64,000 nucleotides of DNA from Aeromonas enteropelogenes. Its GTDB lineage: Bacteria; Pseudomonadota; Gammaproteobacteria; Enterobacterales; Aeromonadaceae. The stretch lies in assembly GCF_000819845.1 (NCBI RefSeq), contig NZ_CDCG01000013.1, forward strand, positions 127,356 through 191,355. The letters run 5' to 3'. Shown here piece after piece: positions 51,479 through 60,669 of the stretch. Both the position numbers and the translations under genes were made by a program. Numbering within the stretch: the stretch's first letter is position 1; each line of letters opens with the position of its first letter. Under the pieces are notes generated by a model. The model did no database searches and was not told the DNA's origin. It was given only the letters and a program-made list of their open reading frames with translations.

Positions 51479-52174
51479 TCATGCCTCCACTCCTTCGGCT
51501 GCCCCATCCAGCCGTCCGGCCGCCATCACTATCTGGCGCTGGCAGCGCCGGGCCAGCTCGTGGTCGTGGGTCACCACCACCAGGGTCGTGCCGTGCTTGC
51601 GGTTGAGCTCGAACAACAGCTCTATCACTTTCTCGCCCGTCTTGCTGTCGAGGTTGCCGGTCGGCTCGTCGGCCAGCAGCAGGCTGGGCCGGGTCATAAA
51701 GGCTCGTGCGATGGCGACCCTCTGCTGCTCGCCACCGGAGAGGCGGGGCGGCAGATGGTGCAGCCGTTCACTCAAGCCCACCGCCGCCAGCAGCTCGCGG
51801 GCCCTCTGCTCGCACTCCCGCTCGCCGCGCAGCTCGGCCGGCAGCATCACGTTTTCAAGGGCTGTCATGGTGGGCAGCAGCAGGAAGGATTGGAATACGA
51901 AACCGATCTGCTCGGCCCGCAGCCGCGCCCGCCCCTCCTCATCCAGCTCGCCGAGGGATTTGCCGAGGATCTCTATCTCCCCCTGGCTCGGCAGATCGAG
52001 GCCTGCCAGCAGCCCCAGCAGGGTGGATTTACCCGATCCGGACGCCCCCACCAGGGCCACCGTCTCGCCGCTATTGACTTGCAGATCGATCCCTTCAAGG
52101 ATGGTGAGGCTTTCCTGGCCGAGGCGAACCGATTTGCCCAGGCTCCTGACGACGATAATGGGTGTTGAACTCAT
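51479..52174 (-). CDS. ybbA: ABC transporter ATP-binding protein YbbA (LolD-like)
   Basis: A 231-residue ATPase. Walker A GASGSGKST, Q-loop, signature LSGGEQQRVAIARAF, Walker B LLLADEPTGNLD and switch His (VTHDHELA) are present. It precedes ybbP by 55 bases and is divergent from tesA, exactly as in E. coli. Confidence 0.94.
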   Translation of the reverse strand: MSSTPIIVVRSLGKSVRLGQESLTILEGIDLQVNSGETVALVGASGSGKSTLLGLLAGLDLPSQGEIEILGKSLGELDEEGRARLRAEQIGFVFQSFLLLPTMTALENVMLPAELRGERECEQRARELLAAVGLSERLHHLPPRLSGGEQQRVAIARAFMTRPSLLLADEPTGNLDSKTGEKVIELLFELNRKHGTTLVVVTHDHELARRCQRQIVMAAGRLDGAAEGVEA

Positions 52175-52284
52175 GCTGCGTATCCTGTTTATTCAGGGCC
52201 TTGGTGACCGTCACCATAGAGTGTCGGCACCCTGTGCAGGCCCTTGTCCTTTTTTAATGCCAATCACTGAAGGGAGTTGATGTT

Positions 52285-52884
52285 ATGGCGCGTATTCTGT
52301 TTGCCCTCTGTTTCCTGATTTCATCCGTTCAGGCCCAGACCCTGCTGGTGCTGGGGGACAGCCTGAGTGCCGGTTATCAGATGCAGGCCCAGCAGAGCTG
52401 GCCTGCCCTGCTCAACCAGAAGTGGCAAAATGAAGGGGCTGTGCACTCCCTGATCAACGCCAGCATCAGCGGCGAAACGACTCAGGGGGGACTGGCCCGC
52501 CTGCCCGCCCTGCTGGAAGAACACCAGCCGGACTGGCTGCTGATCGAGCTGGGAGGCAATGACGGTCTGCGCGGCTTCGCGCCGGCCATCACCCGCAAGA
52601 ACCTGGCCGACATGATTGCCTTGGCCAAGGCCAACCAGACGCGCGTGGTCTTGACCCAGATCCAGCTGCCGCGCAACTATGGTGCCCGCTATCTGCGCCA
52701 GTTCGAGCAGATCTTCCCGGAACTGGCCGAGGCCAACAAACTGCCGCTGCTCCCCTTCTTCATGGATGATATTGCGCTGCGCCCTGAACTCATGATGAAC
52801 GATGGCATCCATCCGACGCCAGCCGCCCAGCCGCAAATCCGCGACAAGGTGGCCCGTTTCATCGAGCCTCTGTTAGAGCGCTGA
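52285..52884 (+). CDS. tesA: periplasmic thioesterase/lysophospholipase TesA
   Basis: A 199-residue SGNH hydrolase (thioesterase I, protease I, lysophospholipase L1). A Sec signal ends VQA, followed directly by block I LLVLGDSLSAGY with the nucleophile Ser. Block III GGNDGLRG and the catalytic DGIHPT near the C-terminus are present. RBS AAGGGAG lies upstream. It is divergent from ybbA. Confidence 0.95.
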   Translation: MARILFALCFLISSVQAQTLLVLGDSLSAGYQMQAQQSWPALLNQKWQNEGAVHSLINASISGETTQGGLARLPALLEEHQPDWLLIELGGNDGLRGFAPAITRKNLADMIALAKANQTRVVLTQIQLPRNYGARYLRQFEQIFPELAEANKLPLLPFFMDDIALRPELMMNDGIHPTPAAQPQIRDKVARFIEPLLER

Positions 52885-52920
52885 GGCCTAACCCGTCCTT
52901 CATACCGACCTCCTCCCCAT

Positions 52921-52955
52921 AAACAAACATCCCGCCAGGGCGGGATGTTTGTTTT
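52921..52955 (+). terminator. bidirectional terminator between tesA and cheV
   Basis: A long stem AAACAAACATCCCGCC with its complement and a 2-base loop; T-rich ends serve both strands between the convergent genes. Confidence 0.92.
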
Positions 52956-52973
52956 ATCAAAGACACACGAAAT

Positions 52974-53918
52974 TTACTGCTCCAGCACCTGGCGCAGACG
53001 CTCCTGCGCCACTCCGACCAGCAAGTCGGGCTGAAACTTGGAGATGAAGCGGTCACACCCCACCTTCTTGACCATGGCTTCGTTGAAGTTGCCGCTCAGG
53101 GAGGTGTTGAGGGTGATGAAGAGATCGGCCATGCGCGCATCGCTGCGCACCTCGTGGGTCAGGCGATAGCCGTCCATCTCCGGCATCTCAGCATCCGTGA
53201 TCATCAGCAGGATCTCGTCGGTCACCTTCTTGCCCGCATCGCACCACCCCTTGAGCAGGGTGAGGGCCTGCAAGCCATCCTGACACTCGATAACCTCAAG
53301 GCCAAGCTGCCCCAGGGTTTCACGCACCTGATTGCGGGCCGTACTGGAGTCATCCACGATGAGCACCTTGCGACCGTGCATCTCGGGCAGGATCTCCCGA
53401 TCCAGCACCTCTTCCGAGATGCGGATGTCATAGGTGATGATCTCCGCCAGCACCTTCTCCACGTCTATAATCTCGACGATCTGATCGACCCCGTCCTCCG
53501 GGATCCGGGTGATGGCGGTCAGGTAGTTCGCCCGCCCGGCGGAACGCGGCGGCGGCAGAATATCCTTCCAGGTCATATTGACGATATTGGCCACCTGCCC
53601 CACCAGAAAGCCCTGAATGGTGCGGTTGTATTCGGTGATGATGAGGTTGGATTCGCTGTCGATGGGCATGGGGCGCATGCCGATGGCGCTGCGTAGGTTG
53701 ATGACCGGAATCGAGGTACCCCGGATATTGGCCACGCCGCTGATGTTGTGATGGGACCCCGGCATCTTGTTGAGGTGGGGCAACTTGACGACCTCCCTCA
53801 CCTTGAAGACGTTGATCGCAAACATCTGGCGGGTGCCGAGGCGGAACATCAACAACTCCAGGCGGTTTTCGCCCACCAGCTGGGTTCGTTGATCAACTGA
53901 ATCCAATATACTCGCCAT
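52974..53918 (-). CDS. cheV: chemotaxis coupling/response protein CheV
   Basis: A 314-residue CheW-REC fusion that couples chemoreceptors to CheA and tunes adaptation. The CheW part (GENRLELLMFRLGTRQMFAINVFKVREV, core MFAINVFKVREV) spans about residues 10-165. The receiver (KVLIVDDSSTARNQV onward) has the phosphoacceptor Asp in MITDAEMPEMDGY and the conserved Lys in FISKFQPD. No other che genes are nearby; the chemoreceptor at 22923 is a possible partner. Confidence 0.95.
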   Translation of the reverse strand: MASILDSVDQRTQLVGENRLELLMFRLGTRQMFAINVFKVREVVKLPHLNKMPGSHHNISGVANIRGTSIPVINLRSAIGMRPMPIDSESNLIITEYNRTIQGFLVGQVANIVNMTWKDILPPPRSAGRANYLTAITRIPEDGVDQIVEIIDVEKVLAEIITYDIRISEEVLDREILPEMHGRKVLIVDDSSTARNQVRETLGQLGLEVIECQDGLQALTLLKGWCDAGKKVTDEILLMITDAEMPEMDGYRLTHEVRSDARMADLFITLNTSLSGNFNEAMVKKVGCDRFISKFQPDLLVGVAQERLRQVLEQ

Positions 53919-54012
53919 ATGCTGACATCCATCTGATTATTAATCGACTCTATTATAGAGAGCAGCGGCCAGGAAAGGCAGACGCTTTTTCCAGCAGAGC
54001 GACCAATCAGAC

Positions 54013-54042
54013 AAAAAAAGTGAGGCCGAAGCCTCACTTATC
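54013..54042 (-). terminator. terminator after the chitinase gene
   Basis: A 9-bp stem AAGTGAGGC with its complement and a CGAA loop, preceded by A's that read as a seven-T tract on the minus strand, 16 bases past the chitinase stop. Confidence 0.92.
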
Positions 54043-54057
54043 ACATTGATTTTAAAA

Positions 54058-57000
54058 TCAATAGCTACAGACTGACTTCCAACTGCCGTCGCCGGCTTTG
54101 GGTTCACTGCTGGTCCACCAGTTGGCCTGCCACACCGCTTTGTTGTGGGTGATGCGATCGCCGCCGCTGGCGTGATCCCCGCGCGGCCAGCTCGGGTAGG
54201 CCGGGTAGGAGGCCGGATCCACGTTCTGGCTGCTGCAGGTCGAACCATCGGAACCACCGCCACCAGTGCCCCCCGTGCCCAGTACCGCTTCGGGCAGGGT
54301 CGGGAACTCGGCCTTGAGACCTATGGTCTGGCTGCCGCTGATGATGCGCATCCCGCTCGGTACGCCGGCGGCCGGCAGATAGTAGGTCATCGCCACTTCC
54401 ACCTCGGCTCCCGGTGCCAGGGTCTGCCAGCCCGGCAGGTTCATGGCCACCTTGTGGAAGTCCTTCTCGTTTGCGATGCCTTCCGAGTTGTCGTTGCCAC
54501 CGCTTTCGACCACCTTGAGCCCCATGCCACTCTGATCCGTGATGGTGTCAGAGGTGGAGGTGGGGACCAGGAACTCGATTCTGGCGCCGCCCGGAATGGT
54601 CTGGGTCGACTTGTTGACCAGCTTGAGTTTCGGGTTGATCGGGTAGTTGGAGTCCCCTTCCTTGAAGCCATACAGGCTGACCTGGATGTCGAGCTGGGCG
54701 CTCGGCGCCGGCAGATCGTTCTGCTGGGTATTGTAAGGCGCGGCCTTGGCAAACTTCTCGTAGGCAAGAGTAGTCAGGGTACTGCCCATGCCGTACTCGT
54801 TCTTGGCCGGATCGAAGGCGTAGTCACCCGCCATCTCCCAGAACATGACGCCGCCCAGACCGCGCTTGATGATGTAGTCGAGCTTGTGGCCCATGGACTC
54901 TTCATCTTCGGTGGAGAGGAACACCTTCTTCTGTTCGTTCCACAGCCAGGGCGCATGGGCCTTGTCATCGTAGTAACGGACATATTGTCCCTGCATCACG
55001 TGCGCCGGATTGTTGGGATCCAGACCCCAGGCCGTGCCATAGCTCGGCAAGGTAGTGATGCCGAGGCTGGCCGCATGCTCCAGGTTCTTGGCATGCCACA
55101 TGGGCACGGCGCCACCGCCGATCTCCTTGCCGTTCTTGTCGAGATCGTGCCAGATGTTGTCGATGCCGACCGCCCCATTGCCGCACGGAATGGTGCTGCC
55201 ACCAGTGCCCGGCTGGCACTCGTTCTGGCTCGGCAAGGCCGCCTTGCCACCCAGGCCGTGAGTACCGCCGCTCACCCCCTGCCAACCGCGGGTGTAATAG
55301 GGCACACCCACGTTGATCTTGCCGGCCGCCAGGGCGCCGCGGAAGTAGTGGGCAGACCAGGCCGCATTCAGATAGCCGATGCCGCCGAACTGGGTCTGGG
55401 TATAGACGCCCCAGTGGGAGAGTTCGGGGTCGGCATTGTTGTCAAACAGGGCCGCGTTGTGACCGACGAAATGGTTCCAGGCACCGTGGAAGTCATAGGT
55501 CATCAGGTTGACGTAATCCAGATACTGGGTGACCTGGAAGTTCTCCATACCGCGCAGCAAATAGGCCGATGCCGGCGAGGCGATGGTCAGCATGTACTTG
55601 CGGCCATCCTCGGTGCCGGCGCTGTCGAGCCGCTCACGCAGGGTCTTCATCAGCACCTCGTAGTTGGCAAACAACTTGGCGCGGCACTGGTTGGAGAGCG
55701 GGAAGTCATTCGGGTTGCCCGCATCCTTCATGGAGGTGGGGTACTCGTAGTCCACATCCACCCCATCGAAACCGTATTGGCGGATGAAGCTCACCGCCGA
55801 GTCGGCAAAGGCGTTGATGCCGGCGGTGTTGACCGAGCAGTCGCCCTTGGTGGTGGCGGTGTAGAAGCCGCGGGTATCGGCCCAGCCACCGACCGAGATC
55901 AGGGTCTTCACGTCCGGGTACTGCTTCTTGTATTTGGAGAGCAGGTTGAAGTGGCCCTGGTAGGCGAATTCGGGATCCATCTCGGCGCCCGGCACTCCGT
56001 CCCAGGTCATCTTGGTGGCGGAGTCATCCACCTTGATGGTATGGCTCTGTTCATCCACCGCCGCGAAGGCATAGTTGATGTGAGTGATCTTGTCCCAGGG
56101 GATATCGTTGACCAGATAGGCGGGCAGGCCGTTCTTGCCGGTACGCCAGGAGGTGAAGTAACCGATGACCCGGCGGGCATGGTCATCCCCCATGCACTCG
56201 TAGCCGTCCGGGCGGTAGATCTGGCGGATGTCGCAGGAGAGGTTGCCACCGGTGGGTGGCAGGGTAGCCTCTTCCACCTGCACGTCGACCAGGGCAGATT
56301 CGCCAGTGAGGTTTGCCTTGTCGGTCGCCACCAGCTTGAGTGCCGCCACCCCCTTGGCTTGCGGGATCCAGCTTACCTGCCAGGGCGCGCTGGTGTCCTC
56401 TCCTATCTTCTTGCCATCGACAAACAGCTCGACTTTGGCGACATCGTTGTTGGCGTCGGTCACATTGCCGCTCACCGCCACGCTGCGGCCCAGGGTCACC
56501 TTGGCACCATTGGCCGGGCTGCTGATGTTCACCTTGGGCGCTTCTGGCGCCACCACGGCATTGATGCTGAAACTGGCGTCCGCCTCACTCAGCACCTTGC
56601 CGTCCTTGTCCAGCGCCCGGGATTTGAGCTGATGGGCCCCCACTCCGCTGGCGACCCAGCTGGCTGACCAGGGAGAGGCGCTCACTTGCGCCACCGGCTG
56701 GCCATCGATCAGATACTCGACCTTCGCCAGCGCGCTGCTGTTGCCACTCAGGGTCACCGCCAGCGCAACCTCTGTCCCTTCGTCAAATGCACTGCCAACG
56801 GCGGGAGAGCTGACGACGAGCCCCAGATCCGGATTACCGCCCCCCTCGCTGAACAGTTTCCAGGCATCACCCCAGACCGAACCCACGCCGGGTTCGTAGT
56901 GATAGGGAGACGCACCGCACCAGCCGGAGTAGGGGAATTCCTTGCATTCGTAGAGGTTGCCGACGTTGCTGACGACATCGCCAGCCTTGTAGGCCGTGCC

Positions 57001-57096
57001 GGCCTGATAGGCAGGGTATGCCGCCTGCGCCCAGGCGGGCATGGCAGCAAGGGCCACCAGCATGGCGAGCCGGCTGGGCCTTAAGGTTTGTTGCAT
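54058..57096 (-). CDS. secreted multidomain GH18 chitinase
   Basis: A 1012-residue secreted chitinase hydrolysing beta-1,4-GlcNAc polymers. In order: Sec signal (about 1-25, AWAQA), an N-terminal CBM5/12 chitin-binding domain (AYQAGTAYKAGDVVSN to WGDAWKLF, about 26-82), two Ig-like modules (about 88-275), a GH18 catalytic barrel with DGVDVDYE (catalytic Glu about 451) and SVGGW, a further beta-rich domain and a C-terminal CBM5/12 (YPAYPSWPRGDH to the end). ATG 57096 follows GGAAG. The leader contains a c-di-GMP-I riboswitch, so expression is probably tied to c-di-GMP. Likely exported by type II secretion. Confidence 0.95.
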   Translation of the reverse strand: MQQTLRPSRLAMLVALAAMPAWAQAAYPAYQAGTAYKAGDVVSNVGNLYECKEFPYSGWCGASPYHYEPGVGSVWGDAWKLFSEGGGNPDLGLVVSSPAVGSAFDEGTEVALAVTLSGNSSALAKVEYLIDGQPVAQVSASPWSASWVASGVGAHQLKSRALDKDGKVLSEADASFSINAVVAPEAPKVNISSPANGAKVTLGRSVAVSGNVTDANNDVAKVELFVDGKKIGEDTSAPWQVSWIPQAKGVAALKLVATDKANLTGESALVDVQVEEATLPPTGGNLSCDIRQIYRPDGYECMGDDHARRVIGYFTSWRTGKNGLPAYLVNDIPWDKITHINYAFAAVDEQSHTIKVDDSATKMTWDGVPGAEMDPEFAYQGHFNLLSKYKKQYPDVKTLISVGGWADTRGFYTATTKGDCSVNTAGINAFADSAVSFIRQYGFDGVDVDYEYPTSMKDAGNPNDFPLSNQCRAKLFANYEVLMKTLRERLDSAGTEDGRKYMLTIASPASAYLLRGMENFQVTQYLDYVNLMTYDFHGAWNHFVGHNAALFDNNADPELSHWGVYTQTQFGGIGYLNAAWSAHYFRGALAAGKINVGVPYYTRGWQGVSGGTHGLGGKAALPSQNECQPGTGGSTIPCGNGAVGIDNIWHDLDKNGKEIGGGAVPMWHAKNLEHAASLGITTLPSYGTAWGLDPNNPAHVMQGQYVRYYDDKAHAPWLWNEQKKVFLSTEDEESMGHKLDYIIKRGLGGVMFWEMAGDYAFDPAKNEYGMGSTLTTLAYEKFAKAAPYNTQQNDLPAPSAQLDIQVSLYGFKEGDSNYPINPKLKLVNKSTQTIPGGARIEFLVPTSTSDTITDQSGMGLKVVESGGNDNSEGIANEKDFHKVAMNLPGWQTLAPGAEVEVAMTYYLPAAGVPSGMRIISGSQTIGLKAEFPTLPEAVLGTGGTGGGGSDGSTCSSQNVDPASYPAYPSWPRGDHASGGDRITHNKAVWQANWWTSSEPKAGDGSWKSVCSY

Positions 57097-57208
57097 ATTG
57101 TTATCTTCCTTGTTTTGTCTTGGCATGGGTCACCAGGACAAAGAACAATCGCAACCTGCGTGATAGGTGCAGACAACTGGCGATGGACGCGCCACAGACA
57201 CGACTGTC

Positions 57209-57300
57209 ACCCAGGGGAACCCCGCTATCTGTCTTGACTACCCAGACAGACCGGAGGCATTGCGTCCCGGCATCGCTACCGGTTTGCCCTTTACCTGGGT
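57209..57300 (-). promoter_or_regulatory. c-di-GMP-I (GEMM-I) riboswitch aptamer
   Basis: On the minus strand the closing stem ACCCAGG/CCTGGGT (57300-57294 with 57215-57209) encloses the GEMM-I core. GGGCAAACC is followed by a 6-bp stem CCGGTA-GCGA-TGCCGG with a GNRA tetraloop. Then come GGGACGCAATGCCTCCGG, a stem TGTCT/AGACA, and GATAGCGGGG. These match the conserved blocks of the class I c-di-GMP riboswitch that I know, including the tetraloop and receptor side. It lies in the 5' UTR of the chitinase, 112 bases before its ATG. No T-tract terminator is visible behind it, so the output (translation or termination, on or off) is not decided. Confidence 0.93.
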
Positions 57301-57318
57301 TCCGTTAGGAACGGATCA

Positions 57319-57347
57319 AGTATAGGAATTAACCACCAGAGTCTCAA
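57319..57347 (-). promoter_or_regulatory. sigma-70 promoter for the riboswitch-chitinase transcript
   Basis: Minus-strand -35 TTGAGA (57347-57342), a 17-base spacer and -10 TATACT (57324-57319) predict a start near 57311, just ahead of the aptamer. A perfect hairpin TCCGTT-AGG-AACGGA (57301-57315) would form at the very 5' end of the RNA. Confidence 0.65.
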
Positions 57348-57449
57348 TCTTCATTTTCAAAGAAAATTATGTAACCGACGCCGGTCACCTGGCTCCAATC
57401 GCGCATGCAGATAACATTTTTATCATTTATTTCAGTGTGTTAGCCAAGT

Positions 57450-57482
57450 CAAAAAAAGGGATGTCTCAGGCGCCGACATCCC
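57450..57482 (-). terminator. orphan minus-strand terminator in the chitinase-exeM gap
   Basis: An 8-bp stem GGGATGTC/GACATCCC (57458-57465 with 57475-57482) has seven A on its left, a perfect T-tract for a minus-strand transcript. No minus-strand gene ends here. On the plus strand it is only a leader hairpin of exeM. It may end a small antisense or leader RNA, or shield the chitinase promoter. Confidence 0.7.
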
Positions 57483-57593
57483 GGTTATGTGCGTTGGCTC
57501 ACTGGTATGACATGCCGGAAATGTGACAATGCGCGCCCTTGGTCAAGGAGCCAAGGCTATGGAAATACTGGCAAAAATAAAAAAGGAACACCT

Positions 57594-59750
57594 ATGAAAG
57601 GTACACGTACCCTGCTATCGCTGGCCGTGGGGCTGGCGCTTGCGTCCCCGTCTCTCTACGCGGCTGGATTCACCTGCCCGGCCGATGCGTCCTTAACTCC
57701 TGTCCCCGCCATCCAGGGCAGTGGCGACAAGAGCCCCCTGGTGCCCGACGACAGCTTCGTGAGCCCCCAGAGCGTCACGGTCAAGGCCGTGGTCTCCGCC
57801 CTTGGCGAGAGCCTCAACAAGGGGTTCTACCTGCTGGATGTGCAGGGCGATGGCAATCCCCAGACGTCGGACGGCATCTTTGTTTATCTGAACGACAAGA
57901 GCTTCGCCAGCAAGTACCCGGACATCAAGCCGGGCGCCGAAGTCTGCCTGGAGGCCAGGGTCGAGGAGTATTACGGCCACACCCAGCTCAAGCCCGTGTT
58001 TGACGGCACTACCCCGCGCCTGCAGGTCCTGACCCAGACGCAAGCCCCGGCCGCAGTGCCATTGCGGGTACTGGAAGGGGAAAACCTCGCACGGTCCCTG
58101 GAGCGCCACGAAGGGATGCGGGTGCGCCTCGATGCCGACAGCCTGCTCAAGGTGAGCCGCAACTTCAGCTATGACTATGCCGCTAAACGCAACAACTTGG
58201 TGCTCGCCCACCAGGCACCGCTGATGAAGCCAACCCAGCTGCATGTGGCTGGCAGCAGCGAGGCCAAGGCACTGGCCTCGGCCAATGCCGGCAATCGGGT
58301 GTTCCTGGAATCAGACTTCAAGGCCGCTAACGGCACACTGCCCTGGCTGCCCGCCTGGGAGCCGGAGCAGGGTTACCTGCGGATCGGCGATGCGCCGGTC
58401 AATCTGGAAGCCATGGTGGGCTACAGCTTCGGCGAGTATCGCCTCATCGTCCCCCGGGAGCAGACCATCACCATAGGAGATCTGCTGCGCACCAGTGACA
58501 ACGATCGCCAGAATGCACCGGATCGCGTTACAGGCTCGGATCTGCGGATCGGCAGCTTCAACGTGCTCAACTACTTCACCAGCCACTCCAGCGTGGGCGG
58601 TGCCCTCAACGTACTGTGCCAGGATCAGGCTGATGCGGACAGCGCCAAGGGCTGCAACCGGGGCGCCAAGAGTCTGGAGGATTTCCAGAAACAGAGCACC
58701 AAGATTGTCAACGCCATCACCCAGATGGATGCCGACCTGCTCGGTCTGATGGAAATGGAGAACAACGGCTTCGACGATACCTCTGCCCTCCATGATCTGG
58801 TCACCCGTCTCAACCAGGCACAAAAAGACGCGAGCAAGCACTATGCCTATGTTCGCCTGCCCGCCACGGCCCTCACCGAGGGCAAGTTCTTCGGCGGCGA
58901 CGCCATCATGGTTGCCATGATCTACCGCCCCGCCCTGCTCACTCCCGCCGGCGATGCCAGCTTCATCCAGATGCCGGAACAGCGCTACACAGTGGGTGGC
59001 ATCGCCAAGCGCGCCTCCCAGCGTGACTCTCTGGTGCAGACGTTCACCGTCGAGGGCAGCAAGGAGCCACTCACCCTGGTGGTCAACCACCTCAAATCCA
59101 AGGGATCCGGCTGCTACGAGAATGGTGATGGCAAGAGCGAACCCGCCGATCTGCAGGGCAAATGCACCGAGTTCCGGGTCACCGCTGCCAAGGTGTTGGG
59201 GGATGCGGTCAGCAAGCTGTCCGGTCAGATGCTGCTGGTGGGGGACTTCAACTCCTACGCCAAGGAAGATCCCATCCGGGTACTGACCGACTACAACCCG
59301 GCCACCAGCGAGCGCAAGATTGTCTCGGCCTCCCACTCCTATCTCGGCGAACAGCCCTATGAGCAGCTGGGACAGGAGGTGACTCGCAGCTACGGTCTGG
59401 TCGATCTGAACGTGAAATTCAACAAGGAGAAGGCCATCTCCTACAGCTATGAGGCCGAGCTCGGCACCCTGGATTACGCCCTCGCCAATCCGGCGCTGGC
59501 CGGCAAGGTACTCGGGGTCGCCGATTGGCATATCAACTCGTTCGAGAGCAACCTGTTCGAATATGGTCGCAGCTTCACCGGCGATATGATCAAATCCGAC
59601 AATCCGTTCAGCGCCTCCGACCATGATCCCGTCATCGTTGATCTCAAACTGGGCAGCGATGCGGCCAAGCCAGGCTCCTCGTCAGGTGGCGGCGCCCTTG
59701 GCCTGGGCTTGCTGGCCCTGTTACCACTGGCCTGGCGACGCCGCCGCTAA
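57594..59750 (+). CDS. exeM: ExeM/NucH-type extracellular endonuclease with GlyGly-CTERM
   Basis: A 718-residue secreted nuclease. A Sec signal (about 1-22, LYAA) leads an OB-fold nucleic-acid-binding region (SVTVKAVVSALGESLNKGFYLLD, core KGFYLLDVQGDG), then an exonuclease/endonuclease/phosphatase domain (RIGSFNVLNYF, LMEMENNGF, LVVNHLKSKGSGC, LLVGDFNSY, SDHDPVIVDL). The end is a GlyGly-CTERM sorting tail: SSGGGALGLG, a hydrophobic stretch LLALLPLAW and RRRR. That tail is cut by rhombosortase and goes with type II secretion. RBS AAAAGGA precedes the ATG; earlier in-frame ATGs lack a signal peptide. Confidence 0.93.
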   Translation: MKGTRTLLSLAVGLALASPSLYAAGFTCPADASLTPVPAIQGSGDKSPLVPDDSFVSPQSVTVKAVVSALGESLNKGFYLLDVQGDGNPQTSDGIFVYLNDKSFASKYPDIKPGAEVCLEARVEEYYGHTQLKPVFDGTTPRLQVLTQTQAPAAVPLRVLEGENLARSLERHEGMRVRLDADSLLKVSRNFSYDYAAKRNNLVLAHQAPLMKPTQLHVAGSSEAKALASANAGNRVFLESDFKAANGTLPWLPAWEPEQGYLRIGDAPVNLEAMVGYSFGEYRLIVPREQTITIGDLLRTSDNDRQNAPDRVTGSDLRIGSFNVLNYFTSHSSVGGALNVLCQDQADADSAKGCNRGAKSLEDFQKQSTKIVNAITQMDADLLGLMEMENNGFDDTSALHDLVTRLNQAQKDASKHYAYVRLPATALTEGKFFGGDAIMVAMIYRPALLTPAGDASFIQMPEQRYTVGGIAKRASQRDSLVQTFTVEGSKEPLTLVVNHLKSKGSGCYENGDGKSEPADLQGKCTEFRVTAAKVLGDAVSKLSGQMLLVGDFNSYAKEDPIRVLTDYNPATSERKIVSASHSYLGEQPYEQLGQEVTRSYGLVDLNVKFNKEKAISYSYEAELGTLDYALANPALAGKVLGVADWHINSFESNLFEYGRSFTGDMIKSDNPFSASDHDPVIVDLKLGSDAAKPGSSSGGGALGLGLLALLPLAWRRRR

Positions 59751-59777
59751 ACACGGTGACGCCCATTCTCATGCCCC

Positions 59778-59805
59778 AAAGCCCGCGCCTGGTGCGGGCT
59801 TTTTT
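59778..59805 (+). terminator. intrinsic terminator after exeM
   Basis: An AAGCCCGC/GCGGGCTT stem with six T, 27 bases after the stop. Confidence 0.92.
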
Positions 59806-59872
59806 GCCGCCGGGATCTGTGAGTGGCACGACGTATGGGAAGCAAGGGAAAAAATAACGGGCAAGGAAAAAC

Positions 59873-59901
59873 AAAAAGGCCACCGCAATGCGGTGGCCTT
59901 C
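59873..59901 (-). terminator. terminator of the tRNA-Ala operon
   Basis: An 11-bp stem AAGGCCACCGC with its complement and a 3-base loop; A's on the left give a T-tract on the minus strand, 22 bases past the last tRNA. Confidence 0.92.
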
Positions 59902-59922
59902 AACGTTCTTCTAATAAGAAGA

Positions 59923-59998
<76 letters not shown>

Positions 59999-60198
59999 AA
60001 ATTTTCTACCCGACAAACGGTTCTGGACACCGCTTGTCGTCAGCCTGTCGGCTTCAATGATGGTGGAGCTACGCGGGATCGAACCGCAGACCTCCTGCGT
60101 GCAAAGCAGGCGCTCTCCCAGCTGAGCTATAACCCCAAATTTTCTACCCGACAAACGGTTCTGGATGCCGCTTGTCGTCAGCCTGTCGGCTTCAATAA
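59999..60198 (-). repeat. 62-base spacer repeated twice in the tRNA cluster
   Basis: Spacers 59999-60060 and 60137-60198 are the same length and differ at only three positions. Together with a tRNA they form a 138-base tandem unit, showing that the cluster grew by duplication. Confidence 0.95.
60061..60136 (-). tRNA. tRNA-Ala (TGC)
   Basis: Same body as its neighbours but with anticodon stem CCTGC and loop TTTGCAC, so the anticodon is TGC. One T-stem/variable-region base differs too. This isoacceptor is usually found inside rRNA spacers; here it sits between two GGC copies. Confidence 0.97.
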
Positions 60199-60274
<76 letters not shown>

Positions 60275-60338
60275 ACAAAGGTCGGCCTGGGTGTACACAC
60301 CACACTGCCCTGGGTACTGCAATTTACAATCGAGAATC

Positions 60339-60414
<76 letters not shown>

Positions 60415-60442
60415 TTTGATTCCAGATTGTCCGAGAAGAATT

Positions 60443-60518
<76 letters not shown>

Positions 60519-60669
60519 AACTCACCTCGGGCCACCGAAGTTATCTCCGGCAACGGAGGCGCATGATAGGCATCACCCGCTTTGCTGTCAACCCTAAAAT
60601 AATCCCCACAAGCGCGTTTAGTCAAAATTACAGCAGTTCGTCGATTTAACCAGCAAGAGGCCAGCTATC

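Noticed and set aside
54145..56667. 840-codon open frame opposite the chitinase
   Set aside because: Antisense shadow; the minus strand has signal peptide, GH18 motif and chitin-binding domains.
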